A stretch of 64,000 nt of DNA from JACCYJ01 sp038198775 (GCA_038198775.1 JBBPZV010000018.1:62001-126000); one strand, 5' to 3'; counted from the first letter of the stretch, positions 51,150-60,410 are shown. Numbers and translations: made by a program. Notes: generated by a model from the sequence alone, not told the origin.

Positions 51150-51239
51150 CTAGTCTTCGCGGCTTCCTGCGACTGCGACAGCACCCGCGACTGCGGCTCC
51201 CCCGGTCAGGAACCGGCGGCGGGTCAGCGACTCGGGCAC
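51150..51239 (-). CDS. 29-residue orphan Tat signal peptide-like frame
   Basis: A GTG-started frame reads VPESLTRRRFLTGGAAVAGA then VAVAGSRED and stops at TAG. This is a Tat signal (RRRFL) with hydrophobic core and no mature part. It lies 95 bases before the PQQ-type dehydrogenase start. It may be the remains of a secreted protein, or a short regulatory peptide. It could also be chance, though the motif is strong. Confidence 0.35.
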   Translation of the reverse strand: MPESLTRRRFLTGGAAVAGAVAVAGSRED

Positions 51240-51268
51240 GTCCTCATTGTGCGACGTAGGGTCGATCC

Positions 51269-52675
51269 GTGACATCTGCCGCCACCGATCGGCCGACCCC
51301 AGCGACGCTCGGTGAGCTGCGTGCGGGCGGCCACCGGCCCCGCACCGTCAAGGCCGAGATCCGTGACAACCTGGTCGCCGGGCTCCGCGCGGGACGGGAC
51401 GCCTTCCCAGGGATCGTGGGGTTCGACGACACCGTGCTGCCCGAGCTGGAACGGGCGCTGCTCGCCGGGCACGACCTGGTGCTGCTCGGGGAGCGGGGGC
51501 AGGGCAAGACCCGGCTGATGCGCACGATCGCCGGCCTGCTCGACGAGTGGTCTCCGGCCGTCGCCGGGTGCGAGATCCACGACGACCCCTGCGCACCGGT
51601 GTGCGTACGCTGCCGAGCGTTGGCGGCCAAGCACGCCGAAGAGCTCCCGGTGGCCTGGCGGCACCGCGACGAGCGATACGGCGAGAAGCTCGCCACCCCC
51701 GACACCAGCATCGGCGACCTGATCGGCGACATCGACCCGACGAAGGTCGCCGAGGGCCGGCCGCTGGGCGACCCGGAGACGGTCCACTACGGCCTGCTGC
51801 CTCGGGCGAACCGCGGCATCTTCGCGATCAACGAGCTGCCAGACCTCGCCGAGCGCATCCAGGTGGGGTTGTTCAACGTGCTCGAGGAGCGCGACATCCA
51901 GGTCCGCGGCTACGCGCTCCGGCTTCCGCTGGACGTGCTGCTGGTCGCCTCCGCCAACCCCGAGGACTACACCAACCGGGGTCGCATCATCACCCCGCTC
52001 AAGGACCGCTTCGGGGCCGAGATCCGCACGCACTACCCACTGGACGTCACCGATGAGGTCAGCCTCATCGTGCAGGAGGCCAGGGTGGTTGCCGCCGTAC
52101 CCCGGCACCTGGTCGAGGTGCTCGCCCGCTTCGCGGCCGGGCTTCGCGAGTCGGCTGCCGTCGACCAGCGCTCCGGCGTGTCCGCCCGCTTCGCCATCGC
52201 CGCCGCGGAGGCGGTGTCGGCCTCGGCGCTACGCCGGGCCACGCTCACCGACGAGGACGAAGCAGTGGCCCGCATCGGCGACCTGCCCGACGTGGTCCCG
52301 ACGCTGCGCGGCAAGGTCGAGTTCGAGATGGGCGAGGAGGGACGCGACTACGAGATCCTCGCCCACCTGCTGCGACTCGCGACCGCCGAGACGTTCCGGG
52401 ACCTGCTGCGCGGAGTCGACCTGTCCGCCTTCACCGCCCACTTCACCGAAGGCGAGACGCTGGAGACCAGCGTGCTCACCGCCGCCGACGACGTCCTGGT
52501 CCAGATGGGAAACACCCCCGGCTTGGCCACGGTCCTCGACCGGCTCGGCGTCGACGAGGACACCGTCTCCCCGGGCCAGGCGGCGGCTGCCGTCGAGTTC
52601 GTCCTCGAGGGCCTGCACCTGTCCCGCCGGCTGGCAAAAGACACCGTCGACGGCATCACCGTCTATGGGAGCTGA
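51269..52675 (+). CDS. MoxR/magnesium-chelatase-like AAA+ ATPase
   Basis: A 468-residue AAA+ protein related to magnesium chelatase subunit I and MoxR. Walker A is GERGQGKTR near residue 77. The helix-2 insert and Walker B region are in NRGIFAINELPDL then RIQVGLFNVLEERD, and sensor 1 is in LLVASANPEDYTNRGRIITP. A cysteine-containing insertion (DDPCAPVCVRC near residue 115) is characteristic of a subset and may bind metal. The start is GTG at 51269. It pairs with the VWA-domain gene five bases downstream. The complex may remodel or insert metal into a partner. Confidence 0.88.
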   Translation: MTSAATDRPTPATLGELRAGGHRPRTVKAEIRDNLVAGLRAGRDAFPGIVGFDDTVLPELERALLAGHDLVLLGERGQGKTRLMRTIAGLLDEWSPAVAGCEIHDDPCAPVCVRCRALAAKHAEELPVAWRHRDERYGEKLATPDTSIGDLIGDIDPTKVAEGRPLGDPETVHYGLLPRANRGIFAINELPDLAERIQVGLFNVLEERDIQVRGYALRLPLDVLLVASANPEDYTNRGRIITPLKDRFGAEIRTHYPLDVTDEVSLIVQEARVVAAVPRHLVEVLARFAAGLRESAAVDQRSGVSARFAIAAAEAVSASALRRATLTDEDEAVARIGDLPDVVPTLRGKVEFEMGEEGRDYEILAHLLRLATAETFRDLLRGVDLSAFTAHFTEGETLETSVLTAADDVLVQMGNTPGLATVLDRLGVDEDTVSPGQAAAAVEFVLEGLHLSRRLAKDTVDGITVYGS

Positions 52676-52680
52676 GGTCG

Positions 52681-54666
52681 GTGACCGAGCGCCCTGGCCG
52701 GCGCAGCCGCTTCCGCTACGGCAGCTGGCGAGGCGGTCGCGACCCACTGGAGGCACCGTTCGACGTGCGGGCCGCCGTCGACGAGATCGGCCATGACCTG
52801 CTCGCCGGCGACAGCCTGCGCGACGCGCTCAACCGGCTGCTGAGGCGCGGCGCCGACGGCCGCCAGGGGTTGGACGACCTTCGGAGGCAGGTGGCGCGGC
52901 GGCGCCGGTCCCTTCAGCGGCGCGGCAATCTCGCCGGCACCATCGACCGGGTACGGGCCGCTCTCGACCAGGTGCTGTCGCAGGAGCGTGCCACCCTCGC
53001 CGCGGAAAGCGACGACGCGGCTCGGCTGGCGGAGCTGACACTCGACGAGCTGCCCGACGACACCGCCAGTGCGGTGCGAGACCTCGCGTCGTACGACTGG
53101 CACTCCCCCGAGGCACGCGCTGATTTCCAGGCGATCCAGGAGATGCTGCGTCGCGAGGTGCTCGACGCGCAGTTCGCCGGGATGCGCGAGGCGCTCAGCG
53201 GCAACGACCCCGAGACGATGGGTCGGGTGCGCGACTTGCTCGCCGACCTCAACGCGCTGCTCACAGCCCACGCCCGGGGCGAGGACACCGCCGAGCAGTT
53301 CGGTCAGTTCATGGCTCGACACGGTGACTTCTTCCCCGAGAACCCGCGCGACACCGACGACCTGATCGACCTCCTCGCCCGGCGGCAGGCCGCGGCGGAG
53401 CGGATGCTGAGCTCACTGAGCCCGCAGCAGCGCGACGAGCTGGCCCGGTTGATGAGCGAGGCGCTGGGCGACGCCGACCTCGAGAGCCAGCTAACCCAGC
53501 TGCGAGACAACCTCGACGCCCTTCGCCCGGGCAGCGGTAGCGGCCGCCCGGCCGGCATCGACGGCTCCCAGCCCCTCGGCTACGGGGAGGCCGTCGGGGC
53601 GGTGGCCGACCTGGCCGACCTCGAGGCGCTGGAGGCGCAGCTGTCGCAGGCGTACGCCGGCGCCACCCTCGACGACGTCGACGTCGAAGCGCTGGAGCGC
53701 CAGCTGGCCCCTTCGGCGGTCCACGATTTGCAGGCGTTGCGGGAGCTCGAACGCGAGCTGGAACGGCAGGGGTACGTACACCGCGCCGGCGACGGCCTCG
53801 CGCTCACCCCGAAGGCACTGCGCCGGCTCGGGGAGACCGCGCTGCGGCGGATCTTCGCCCAGCTCGACGCCCGCGGCAGCGGCCGCCACGACGACCGGCG
53901 CACCGGTGCCGCCGACGAGCGCACGGGCGCCAGCCTGCCGTGGCACTTCGGCGACGAGCGCCCCATCGACGCCGTCCGCACCGTGCACAACGCGGCGTTG
54001 CGTTCCTCCGCTGCCGGGCCGGGGACGCTGCCGATCCGGCTGCACGTGGACGACTTCGCAGTCGCCGAGACCGAGCGCAGGACACGGGCGGCGGTCGCCT
54101 TGTGCGTGGACCTGTCGTTCTCGATGGTCCAGGAGGACCGCTGGGCACCGATGAAGCAGACCGCGTTGGCACTTTGGCACCTGATGGCAACGCGCTTCCG
54201 GCAGGACGCGCTGCAGATCATCGGCTTCGACCGGACCGCCCGGCGGCTCAGCCCGGGCGAGCTGGCAGAGGCCGAGCCGGACTGGGTCCAGGGCACCAAC
54301 CTGCACGGTGCGTTGCTGCTTGCCGGACGGCACCTGCGCCGCCACCCGGAGGCGGAGCCGGTCGTGCTCGTGGTGACCGACGGGGAGCCGACTGCTCATC
54401 TGGAGCCGGACGGGGTGGCGTACTTCCACTGGCCACCCACAGCGGCCACGCTGCGGGCGACGATCGGCGAGGTCGACGCGATGACGCGCTACGGCGCCAC
54501 CTTGAACCTGTTCATGCTCGGCGACGACCCCGGGCTCACCCGGTTCGTCGACGCGGTCGCCCGCCGCAACGGCGGCCGGGTCTTCACCCCGGAGCTCGGC
54601 CGGCTCGGGGAGTACGTGGTCGCCGACTACCTGCGCGCGCGTCGCGGCCGTCGCCGCTCGGCCTGA
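52681..54666 (+). CDS. VWA-domain protein, partner of the MoxR-type ATPase
   Basis: A 661-residue cytoplasmic protein with a long helical N-terminal part (about 1-440, no signal peptide) and a C-terminal von Willebrand A domain. The MIDAS metal site is DLSFSMVQED (DxSxS), with a threonine in GTNLHGALLL and aspartate in VVTDGEPTAHL. This is the standard partner type of MoxR ATPases (AAA+/VWA pair). The GTG at 52681 follows the ATPase stop by five bases, so the two form one operon. The target of the pair is unknown. Confidence 0.88.
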   Translation: MTERPGRRSRFRYGSWRGGRDPLEAPFDVRAAVDEIGHDLLAGDSLRDALNRLLRRGADGRQGLDDLRRQVARRRRSLQRRGNLAGTIDRVRAALDQVLSQERATLAAESDDAARLAELTLDELPDDTASAVRDLASYDWHSPEARADFQAIQEMLRREVLDAQFAGMREALSGNDPETMGRVRDLLADLNALLTAHARGEDTAEQFGQFMARHGDFFPENPRDTDDLIDLLARRQAAAERMLSSLSPQQRDELARLMSEALGDADLESQLTQLRDNLDALRPGSGSGRPAGIDGSQPLGYGEAVGAVADLADLEALEAQLSQAYAGATLDDVDVEALERQLAPSAVHDLQALRELERELERQGYVHRAGDGLALTPKALRRLGETALRRIFAQLDARGSGRHDDRRTGAADERTGASLPWHFGDERPIDAVRTVHNAALRSSAAGPGTLPIRLHVDDFAVAETERRTRAAVALCVDLSFSMVQEDRWAPMKQTALALWHLMATRFRQDALQIIGFDRTARRLSPGELAEAEPDWVQGTNLHGALLLAGRHLRRHPEAEPVVLVVTDGEPTAHLEPDGVAYFHWPPTAATLRATIGEVDAMTRYGATLNLFMLGDDPGLTRFVDAVARRNGGRVFTPELGRLGEYVVADYLRARRGRRRSA

Positions 54667-54681
54667 CCCACCGTCTGACCG

Positions 54682-55086
54682 TCAGCCGGGCAGGAACGAC
54701 AGCCGGACCCGGCGCTCGGCGTTGTCGACGTTGAGATCGACCAGGCAGATGCGCTGCCAGGTCCCCAGTCCGAGCCGGCCAGCCGACACCGGGACGGTGG
54801 CGTACGGCGGCACCAGCGCGGGCATCACGTGGGAGCGACCGTGCCCGCGACTGCCGTGGCGATGCCTCCAGCGCTCGTCGCGGGGCAACAGGGCCGCCAG
54901 CGTGTTGAGCAGGTCGTCTTCGCTGCCCGAACCGGTCTCGATGATCGCCAGCCCGGCGGTGGCGTGAGGGACGAAGACATGCAGCAGCCCGTCGCCCTCG
55001 CCCTCGACGAACGCCGCACAGTCGTCGGTGACGTCGACGACTGCCTCCTCTTCGCCGGTGCGGTAGGTCCGGCTCTCGCTGCGCAT
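54682..55086 (-). CDS. YjbQ/UPF0047 family protein
   Basis: A 134-residue protein of the YjbQ family, linked to thiamine phosphate synthesis by a side activity. The conserved core is GLLHVFVPHATAGLAIIETG, then RHRHGSRGHGRSHVMPALVP, with histidines that bind metal, and TWQRICLVDLN. The ATG is at 55086. It converges with the VWA gene. A GGGGCG lies just before the start. Confidence 0.9.
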   Translation of the reverse strand: MRSESRTYRTGEEEAVVDVTDDCAAFVEGEGDGLLHVFVPHATAGLAIIETGSGSEDDLLNTLAALLPRDERWRHRHGSRGHGRSHVMPALVPPYATVPVSAGRLGLGTWQRICLVDLNVDNAERRVRLSFLPG

Positions 55087-55166
55087 CGCCCCATCGTGGC
55101 ACCCGCGGCGGCGTATCGTCTGCGGATGGCCGCCGGCGACAACGATGCTCGGGTCACCACCGGGCC

Positions 55167-55733
55167 GTGAGCGAGGACCGGGTGGCCGACGCCATGTCCG
55201 CCGTGGACCGTCGCGACTTCGTGCCCCCGCCGCTGCGCGACCGCGTCGGAGAGGACCGGCCACTGGCCATCGGCCACGGGCAGACCAACTCCCAGCCTCG
55301 CACCGTGGCCAACATGTTGCGGCTGCTGGACGTCCGGCCCGGACAGCGGGTGCTGGACGTGGGAGCCGGGTCCGGCTGGACCAGCGCACTGCTCGGGCGA
55401 CTGGTGGGCCCGCACGGCTGTGTGGTCGGGGTCGAGCTCGAACCGGAGCTGGCGCGATGGGGTGCGAGGAACGTGGCCGGCTACGCGATGCCCTGGGTCA
55501 GCCTGCGGCTGGCGCAGCCGGACACGCTGGGCTGGCCGCAGGACGCGCCGTACGACCGCATCCTGGTGTCCGCGCAGCCGCGCCGGCTGCCGCAGGACCT
55601 GGTCGACCAGCTGGCCGCGGATGGCGTGATGGTCATCCCGGTGCGCGGCACGATGCTGCGCGTAAGCCCGCGACCGGGTGACAAGCCGCGGGTGACCCGG
55701 CACGGCTGGTACCGCTTCGTGCCGCTGCGCTAA
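55167..55733 (+). CDS. Protein-L-isoaspartate O-methyltransferase-like protein
   Basis: A 188-residue S-adenosylmethionine-dependent methyltransferase of the PCMT family. The N-terminal VSEDRVADAMSAVDRRDFVP and GQTNSQPRTVANMLRLL (substrate loop) match the family, and VLDVGAGSGWTSALLGRLVG is the SAM-binding loop. It is shorter than full PCMT (about 210) at the C-terminus. The start is GTG at 55167. It is divergent from YjbQ and overlaps the converging GNAT gene by four bases. Confidence 0.82.
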   Translation: MSEDRVADAMSAVDRRDFVPPPLRDRVGEDRPLAIGHGQTNSQPRTVANMLRLLDVRPGQRVLDVGAGSGWTSALLGRLVGPHGCVVGVELEPELARWGARNVAGYAMPWVSLRLAQPDTLGWPQDAPYDRILVSAQPRRLPQDLVDQLAADGVMVIPVRGTMLRVSPRPGDKPRVTRHGWYRFVPLR

Positions 55734-56569
55734 CCGGTCACCGAAAACCGCAGGTCGACGGACTCCCGCACCCGTTCGTAGCCGATGCGCTGGTAGACCC
55801 CGTTCGAGGTCGGGTTGGCCAGGTCGGTGTAGAGCATGCAGCGGTTGCCCGCGAGCAGCTCCTGCTCGGTGAGCGCGGCGACGCAGGCCCCGGCGTAACC
55901 CCGCCGACGCTGCTCGGGCGGCGTGTAGACCAGCGACACCCGGCAGACGCCCCCGTACGCCGGGCTGACCATCGCCACCGAGACCGGCTGCCCCCCGAGG
56001 TCCCACAACGACACCACGCCCTGCGCGACCCGCGGCCGCACGTCGACGCTGGGCAGGTGCTGCGCGGCGAGCTCGGCGTGGAAGGCATCCGACCAGGACT
56101 GCACCAGGTCGGCATCGGTGGGCACGGCCGGACGGAGCCGCCCGGGCACTCCCTTCGGGTGGCGCACCGCGGCGGCGACGTAGACACCGCGCGCCAGCGC
56201 CTCGGACACCTCAGTGCCGGTGAGCTGCCGCCAGGCGCAGCCGAACGCCTCAGAGTCGGCCCGCATCCCGCCGACGCCGGGCAGCGCTCGCTGCAAGTCG
56301 ACGAACCCCGCCGCCAGCGCCTCGCTGGCCGCTGCTGGGGCGAGCGAGACGTACGCGCCGTGCGGCGGCGTGTGCTGCGCCGCCGCGACCACCCGCCCGT
56401 CGAGCTCCACCCACATCCACACCGAGTCCGTCACCGGCGCCGCGACCGACCGGTGCGCCGTGGTCAGCAGCACGCTGTGCTCGACCGGGTGCGCGGTCAA
56501 GAACTGCTCGACTCGATCGAGGTACGCGGCCGGGTCGTCGGTCCACCGGACCTTAAGAGGCGAGCTCAT
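55730..56569 (-). CDS. GNAT-family N-acetyltransferase
   Basis: A 279-residue protein with a C-terminal GNAT fold. The acetyl-CoA loop is RRRGYAGACVAALTEQEL near residue 215, followed by the strand and helix CMLYTDLANPTSNGVYQRIG then YERVRESV, a common GNAT end. The N-terminal half is another GNAT-like domain without a clear CoA loop. The substrate is unknown. The ATG is at 56569. Confidence 0.82.
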   Translation of the reverse strand: MSSPLKVRWTDDPAAYLDRVEQFLTAHPVEHSVLLTTAHRSVAAPVTDSVWMWVELDGRVVAAAQHTPPHGAYVSLAPAAASEALAAGFVDLQRALPGVGGMRADSEAFGCAWRQLTGTEVSEALARGVYVAAAVRHPKGVPGRLRPAVPTDADLVQSWSDAFHAELAAQHLPSVDVRPRVAQGVVSLWDLGGQPVSVAMVSPAYGGVCRVSLVYTPPEQRRRGYAGACVAALTEQELLAGNRCMLYTDLANPTSNGVYQRIGYERVRESVDLRFSVTG

Positions 56570-56698
56570 GGGTCATCGTGGCAAAGCGGCTGGCCCGCTG
56601 GCCAACAACTTTCCGGCTCCATCGGGACGCTCACATCTGCGCGGCCCCGCGTGGTGCGAAGGTCCTGACATGCCGATCTACGGGCTGAGATCCTTCGG

Positions 56699-57037
56699 TC
56701 AGACGGCGGGGTCGGGCAGGAGCTCCCGTACCTGTTGCGCACAGCGGCAGGCAACGGCGATCTTGGCAGCCCACTCGAGCGCCTCCTCGCGTGAGGGCAC
56801 GTCGACGACCGCGTACCCGCCGAGGACCTGCTTGGTCTCCGGGTACGGACCGTCGGTGACGGTCCCGTCGGTGGCCACGACGCTCGCCCTCTGGCTTTCC
56901 AGTCCGGTGCCGAAAACCCACACGCCGGCGTCCTCGGCCTCCTGGACCACGGCGTGCGCGACCTTGGCCACGTCGGGCAGCTCCTCCTCGGGGAACGTCA
57001 TCGCGCCATCATCGAACGAGATCAGGTACTGCGTCAT
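56699..57037 (-). CDS. DGPF/YCII-domain protein (left of sigma factor)
   Basis: A 112-residue protein of the DGPF/YCII-related family. It shows MTQYLISFDDGAMTFP, then VTDGPYPETKQVLGGYAVVD, the DGP(F/Y) block that names the family. The ATG at 57037 follows GGGGAG seven bases upstream. It lies 125 bases downstream of the ECF42-type sigma factor gene. The family usually accompanies such sigma factors. A role in sensing or protecting against stress is proposed in the literature but not settled. Confidence 0.85.
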   Translation of the reverse strand: MTQYLISFDDGAMTFPEEELPDVAKVAHAVVQEAEDAGVWVFGTGLESQRASVVATDGTVTDGPYPETKQVLGGYAVVDVPSREEALEWAAKIAVACRCAQQVRELLPDPAV

Positions 57038-57161
57038 CCCATGACTCCCCTTGTCCCGGCCGCCACCTCGACCGCCGCTCACCTCTGCTACGAACGCCCC
57101 GCTCCGGATCCGACACTCTGCCACTTGTCGCCGTCGGATCATGCCGGACTGGTGAGACCGC

Positions 57162-58373
57162 TCAGACCAGCTCGCCGCGCTTCCTGCTCAGGTAGGCGCG
57201 CTCGGCGGAGTTCTGGGTGGCGGCGATGGCGGCGTCGTACGCCTCCTTCGCCTCGGCGGTCCGGCCGAGCCTGCGGAGCATGTCGGCGCGGGCGACGTGC
57301 CATGCGTGGTAGCCCGGAAGCGGCAGTCGGTCGACCAGAGTGAGGGCGACCTCGGGGCCGTCCAGCTCCGCGACCGCGACCGCGCGGTTGAGTGCGACGA
57401 TCGGCGAGGGGTCGAGCCGGGTCAGCCGGTCGTACAGTGCGACCACCTGCGACCAGTCGGTGTCCGACGCGGTGGGGGCGTCGGTGTGAACGGCGTTGAT
57501 CGCCGCGAGTATCTGGTAACGGCCGGGTCGGTTGATCGCGAGGCACTCGCGGACCAGGTCGTGCCCCTCGGCGATCAGCGCGCGGTCCCAGCCGGCACGG
57601 TCCTGCTCGCCGAGCGGGACCAGCTGCCCGTTCCGCACGCGGGCCTTCCGCCGGGCCTCGGTGAGCAGTTGCAGCCCGAGCAGACCGGCCACCTCCGGCT
57701 CCTCGGGAAGCAGCTGGCGCAGGATCCGTGTCAACCGGATGGCCTCGGCCGTGAGGTCGGCGCGCACCGGGTCGCCGTCGCCGGTGGCGAGGTAGCCCTC
57801 GTTGAAGACGAGGAACAGCACCGCCAGCACACCGCCGAGCCGCTCGGGGAGGTCGGCGTTCTCGGGCACCCGGTAGGGCACCTTCGCCGCCGCGATCTTC
57901 TGCTTCGCTCGGGTGATCCGCTGCGCCATCGTGGTCTCGGGCACGAGGAACGCCTGCGCGATCTCAGCCACGGTCAGCCCACCGAGGAGGCGGAGCGTCA
58001 GCGCGATCCGCGCCGCCGGTGCGAGCGCCGGATGGCAGCAGGTGAACAACAGCCTCAGCCGGTCGTCCTCGACCGCTCCGGTTCGCTCGTACGCCGTGTC
58101 GTCGTGGTACATGAGGGCCGCCAGGTGCTTCGCGTCGCGCTGCTTCTCGCGGCGGATCCGGTCGATCGCGCGGTTGCCCGCGGTGGTGGTGAGCCAGCCG
58201 CCGGGGTTGGGAGGTACCCCGGACACCGGCCACTTCTCCAACGCGACCACGAGCGCCTCACCCGCCGCCTCCTCCGCGATGTCGATGTCAGCGAAGCGGC
58301 GGACGAGCGAGGCGACCAGGCGGCCGTACTCCTCGCGGAAGAGCCGCTCGACGGCCGCCGTTCCGCCCTGCAT
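57162..58373 (-). CDS. ECF42-type sigma factor with C-terminal helical extension
   Basis: A 403-residue RNA polymerase sigma factor. Region 2 is VERLFREEYGRLVASLVRRF followed by ADIDIAEEAAGEALVVALEK. Region 4 is ARIALTLRLLGGLTVAEIAQ then AFLVPETTMAQRITRAKQKI. A long C-terminal part (about 180-403) includes AAINAVHTDAPTASDTDWSQ and ALYDRLTRLDPSPIVALNRA, the helical repeat extension that marks ECF42. There is no anti-sigma gene; the extension is thought to control these factors. The ATG is at 58373. DGPF genes lie on both sides. Confidence 0.9.
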   Translation of the reverse strand: MQGGTAAVERLFREEYGRLVASLVRRFADIDIAEEAAGEALVVALEKWPVSGVPPNPGGWLTTTAGNRAIDRIRREKQRDAKHLAALMYHDDTAYERTGAVEDDRLRLLFTCCHPALAPAARIALTLRLLGGLTVAEIAQAFLVPETTMAQRITRAKQKIAAAKVPYRVPENADLPERLGGVLAVLFLVFNEGYLATGDGDPVRADLTAEAIRLTRILRQLLPEEPEVAGLLGLQLLTEARRKARVRNGQLVPLGEQDRAGWDRALIAEGHDLVRECLAINRPGRYQILAAINAVHTDAPTASDTDWSQVVALYDRLTRLDPSPIVALNRAVAVAELDGPEVALTLVDRLPLPGYHAWHVARADMLRRLGRTAEAKEAYDAAIAATQNSAERAYLSRKRGELV

Positions 58374-58399
58374 CGATCGGTCGTCGTGCCCGGCCCGGC

Positions 58400-58762
58400 T
58401 CAGCCGAGCCCGCCGAACGGACGGACCTCGACCTTGCCCCGGCACGCCTTGGACCCCTCGGCCGCGAGCTCGAGCGCCACGTCGAGATCGGGCGCGTCGA
58501 TGACCCAGAAACCCCCGATGACCTCCTTGGTCTCGAGGTATGGGCCGTCGGTCACCACCGGCGCCTCACCCTGACCGTCGACGACGGTCGCGGTCGCCGC
58601 CGACTCAAGCCCACCGGCGAAGACCCAGTAGCCATCGGCGCGAAGCTTGTCGTTGAAGGCACCGGTCGCGGCGAACGCCTCCTCCATCTCCTCCTTCGAG
58701 CCGTAGTTGCCGAACTCGTCCAGCTCTGCGGGGCCGTGCACGCTCAACAGGTAGTGCGTCAT
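58400..58762 (-). CDS. DGPF/YCII-domain protein (upstream of sigma factor)
   Basis: A 120-residue protein of the same family as the one at 56699-57037 but clearly divergent. It has MTHYLLSVHGPAELDEFGNY, VVTDGPYLETKEVIGGFWVI and an acidic C-terminal helix. The ATG at 58762 follows GAGGAG seven bases upstream. It ends 26 bases before the sigma factor gene, so the three are probably one transcript. Confidence 0.88.
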   Translation of the reverse strand: MTHYLLSVHGPAELDEFGNYGSKEEMEEAFAATGAFNDKLRADGYWVFAGGLESAATATVVDGQGEAPVVTDGPYLETKEVIGGFWVIDAPDLDVALELAAEGSKACRGKVEVRPFGGLG

Positions 58763-58860
58763 CCCACATCTCCTCGGATTCCGGGCGGTCCCGATGACCG
58801 CCTTCTGCCCCCACCACGAACGACATCCCGCCGATACGACCACCTGCCACAAGAGCAGCG

Positions 58861-60132
58861 TCAGCCGCGGCGGTCGGGGACGCGCCTTCGACGTCGTCGG
58901 GCGACCGGTTGGACGACCTCCCGCGAGGTGGCCCGGAGCCGGCCAACGGCCTGGGCAGCCGGCGGGCGTTGTTGCGCCAGTTGTTCGCGATGCCGGCGCT
59001 GGCGTACCCGCTCTTCGACGTCGACCTCGGCCAGCATCCGCTGCACGCTGGACAGCAACACCCCGTGCTGCTCCCAGGCGGCGTCATCGGAGCGGTCGAC
59101 GAGGAGCAGCTCGGTCAGCCGGACCCGGGCCTCGCGGACCGCCTCCAGCGCCGCGGCTAGACGCCGGTCCTGCTCGGCGACGACGCCTTCCGCCTCCCCG
59201 CGCACCAGCGCGCCGAACGCCTCCACCGCCGCCGCGAGGTCGCCAAGCAAGACGGCGAGGACCTCGCGTACGTCCGGCGGATAGCCGTCGTTCCCCGCTG
59301 GCACGTCGCCCGCTGTCTCCAGGACCGCCCGGCACAGACTGCGCAGCGCGACCGCGCTGTGTTCGAGCGCGTCGAGGCCACTGCGCAACAGCGGTGCTGG
59401 GTCGACCGTTCCCAGGGCCCGCACGTTGAGCCGTCGGCTCTGCTCGGCGTGGACCAGCGACAGATCCACCCGGCTCACCCGACGACTCAGGTCTCGGGCC
59501 TCGTCCAGCCAGCCCTGCGCCCGATCCGTCGTGACGCCGTCACCCAGCTCGCCCGCCATGCGGCGCAGCAGCCGAGCCATCCGAGCGGCGAACTCCTCGA
59601 TGTTCTGACCGGCCGTCCTGGACTGCACCGGACCCGGGAGCGCGAAGGTGTAGAGGATGCCCACGGCGGCGCCGATGAGCGTCTCGACGATCCGCGCCTC
59701 CGCCTTCGGCTCGGTGCCTCCGACGGCCAGCACCAGCATCGCGCTGATCGGCACCTCGAGTAGGTGCTCACGCAGCCGAAGCAGCTGACCGACGATGATG
59801 GCTGCCGAGATGACGACCGCGAGGCTCCACCACGACAGCGCTACCCAGTCCGAGAACAGCACCGCGACGACAACCCCGGCAACCACGGCGCCGATGCGTT
59901 GGAGCCCGGCGGTGAGCGTGCTGAACAGTGTGACCTGGACGACCAGCAACGCGGTGAGCGGAGCCACCACGGATCGGCCTCCGGGGAAGAACCCCTCCGC
60001 GACGACGTACGCCGCTACCGCCGCGCCGGTGAGGCGCAAGGCTCGGTTGAGCGCTGTCCCGCCTCGTTCGCGGACGCGTCCGGCGGCGCGAGCCGCTGCT
60101 CGTTTAACCGCACCCGGCTGCTGAGTTGTCAC
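58861..60132 (-). CDS. FUSC-family (aromatic acid exporter-like) membrane protein
   Basis: A 423-residue membrane protein. Six hydrophobic segments lie in residues about 30-165 (for example APLTALLVVQVTLFSTLTAG, GAVVAGVVVAVLFSDWVALS). The text GLQRIGAVVAGVVV is typical of FUSC/ArAE proteins. The cytoplasmic part (about 185-423) is helical with charged coils. The exporter role is a family guess. The GTG at 60132 was chosen. A small helical protein gene lies 44 bases upstream on the same strand. Confidence 0.78.
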   Translation of the reverse strand: MTTQQPGAVKRAAARAAGRVRERGGTALNRALRLTGAAVAAYVVAEGFFPGGRSVVAPLTALLVVQVTLFSTLTAGLQRIGAVVAGVVVAVLFSDWVALSWWSLAVVISAAIIVGQLLRLREHLLEVPISAMLVLAVGGTEPKAEARIVETLIGAAVGILYTFALPGPVQSRTAGQNIEEFAARMARLLRRMAGELGDGVTTDRAQGWLDEARDLSRRVSRVDLSLVHAEQSRRLNVRALGTVDPAPLLRSGLDALEHSAVALRSLCRAVLETAGDVPAGNDGYPPDVREVLAVLLGDLAAAVEAFGALVRGEAEGVVAEQDRRLAAALEAVREARVRLTELLLVDRSDDAAWEQHGVLLSSVQRMLAEVDVEERVRQRRHREQLAQQRPPAAQAVGRLRATSREVVQPVARRRRRRVPDRRG

Positions 60133-60176
60133 CCCACCACGATGCCCCAAGGCCGTGACTGCAGCCAAAGGGCTAC

Positions 60177-60410
60177 TCAGCCGCTGAGCCGGCTCCCCAG
60201 CAGCTGCTTGCCCTGCTCGGCACCCTTGCGGCTCTCGGCCTGCGCGCGGCGGAAGAAGTCGGCCAGCTCGTTGTCGCCCGCCCGCTCGGCGTCTTGGACG
60301 TAGACCTCGAGCCGCAGCGCGTTGCTCAGGCAGGCCTCGACGAACCAGATGATGTTGTAGTCCTTGTCCTTGGTCCCGGTGACGTCGCCGGTCTCGGTGT
60401 CCCTGAGCAT
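60177..60410 (-). CDS. Small helical protein of unknown function
   Basis: A 77-residue acidic protein. It reads YNIIWFVEACLSNALRLEVY, AGDNELADFFRRAQAES and KGAEQGKQLLGSRL, so probably two or three helices. Similar small proteins appear in other actinobacteria by general memory, but I cannot name a family. The ATG at 60410 follows GGAGG six bases upstream, a strong site. It precedes the FUSC-type gene on the same strand. Confidence 0.75.
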   Translation of the reverse strand: MLRDTETGDVTGTKDKDYNIIWFVEACLSNALRLEVYVQDAERAGDNELADFFRRAQAESRKGAEQGKQLLGSRLSG

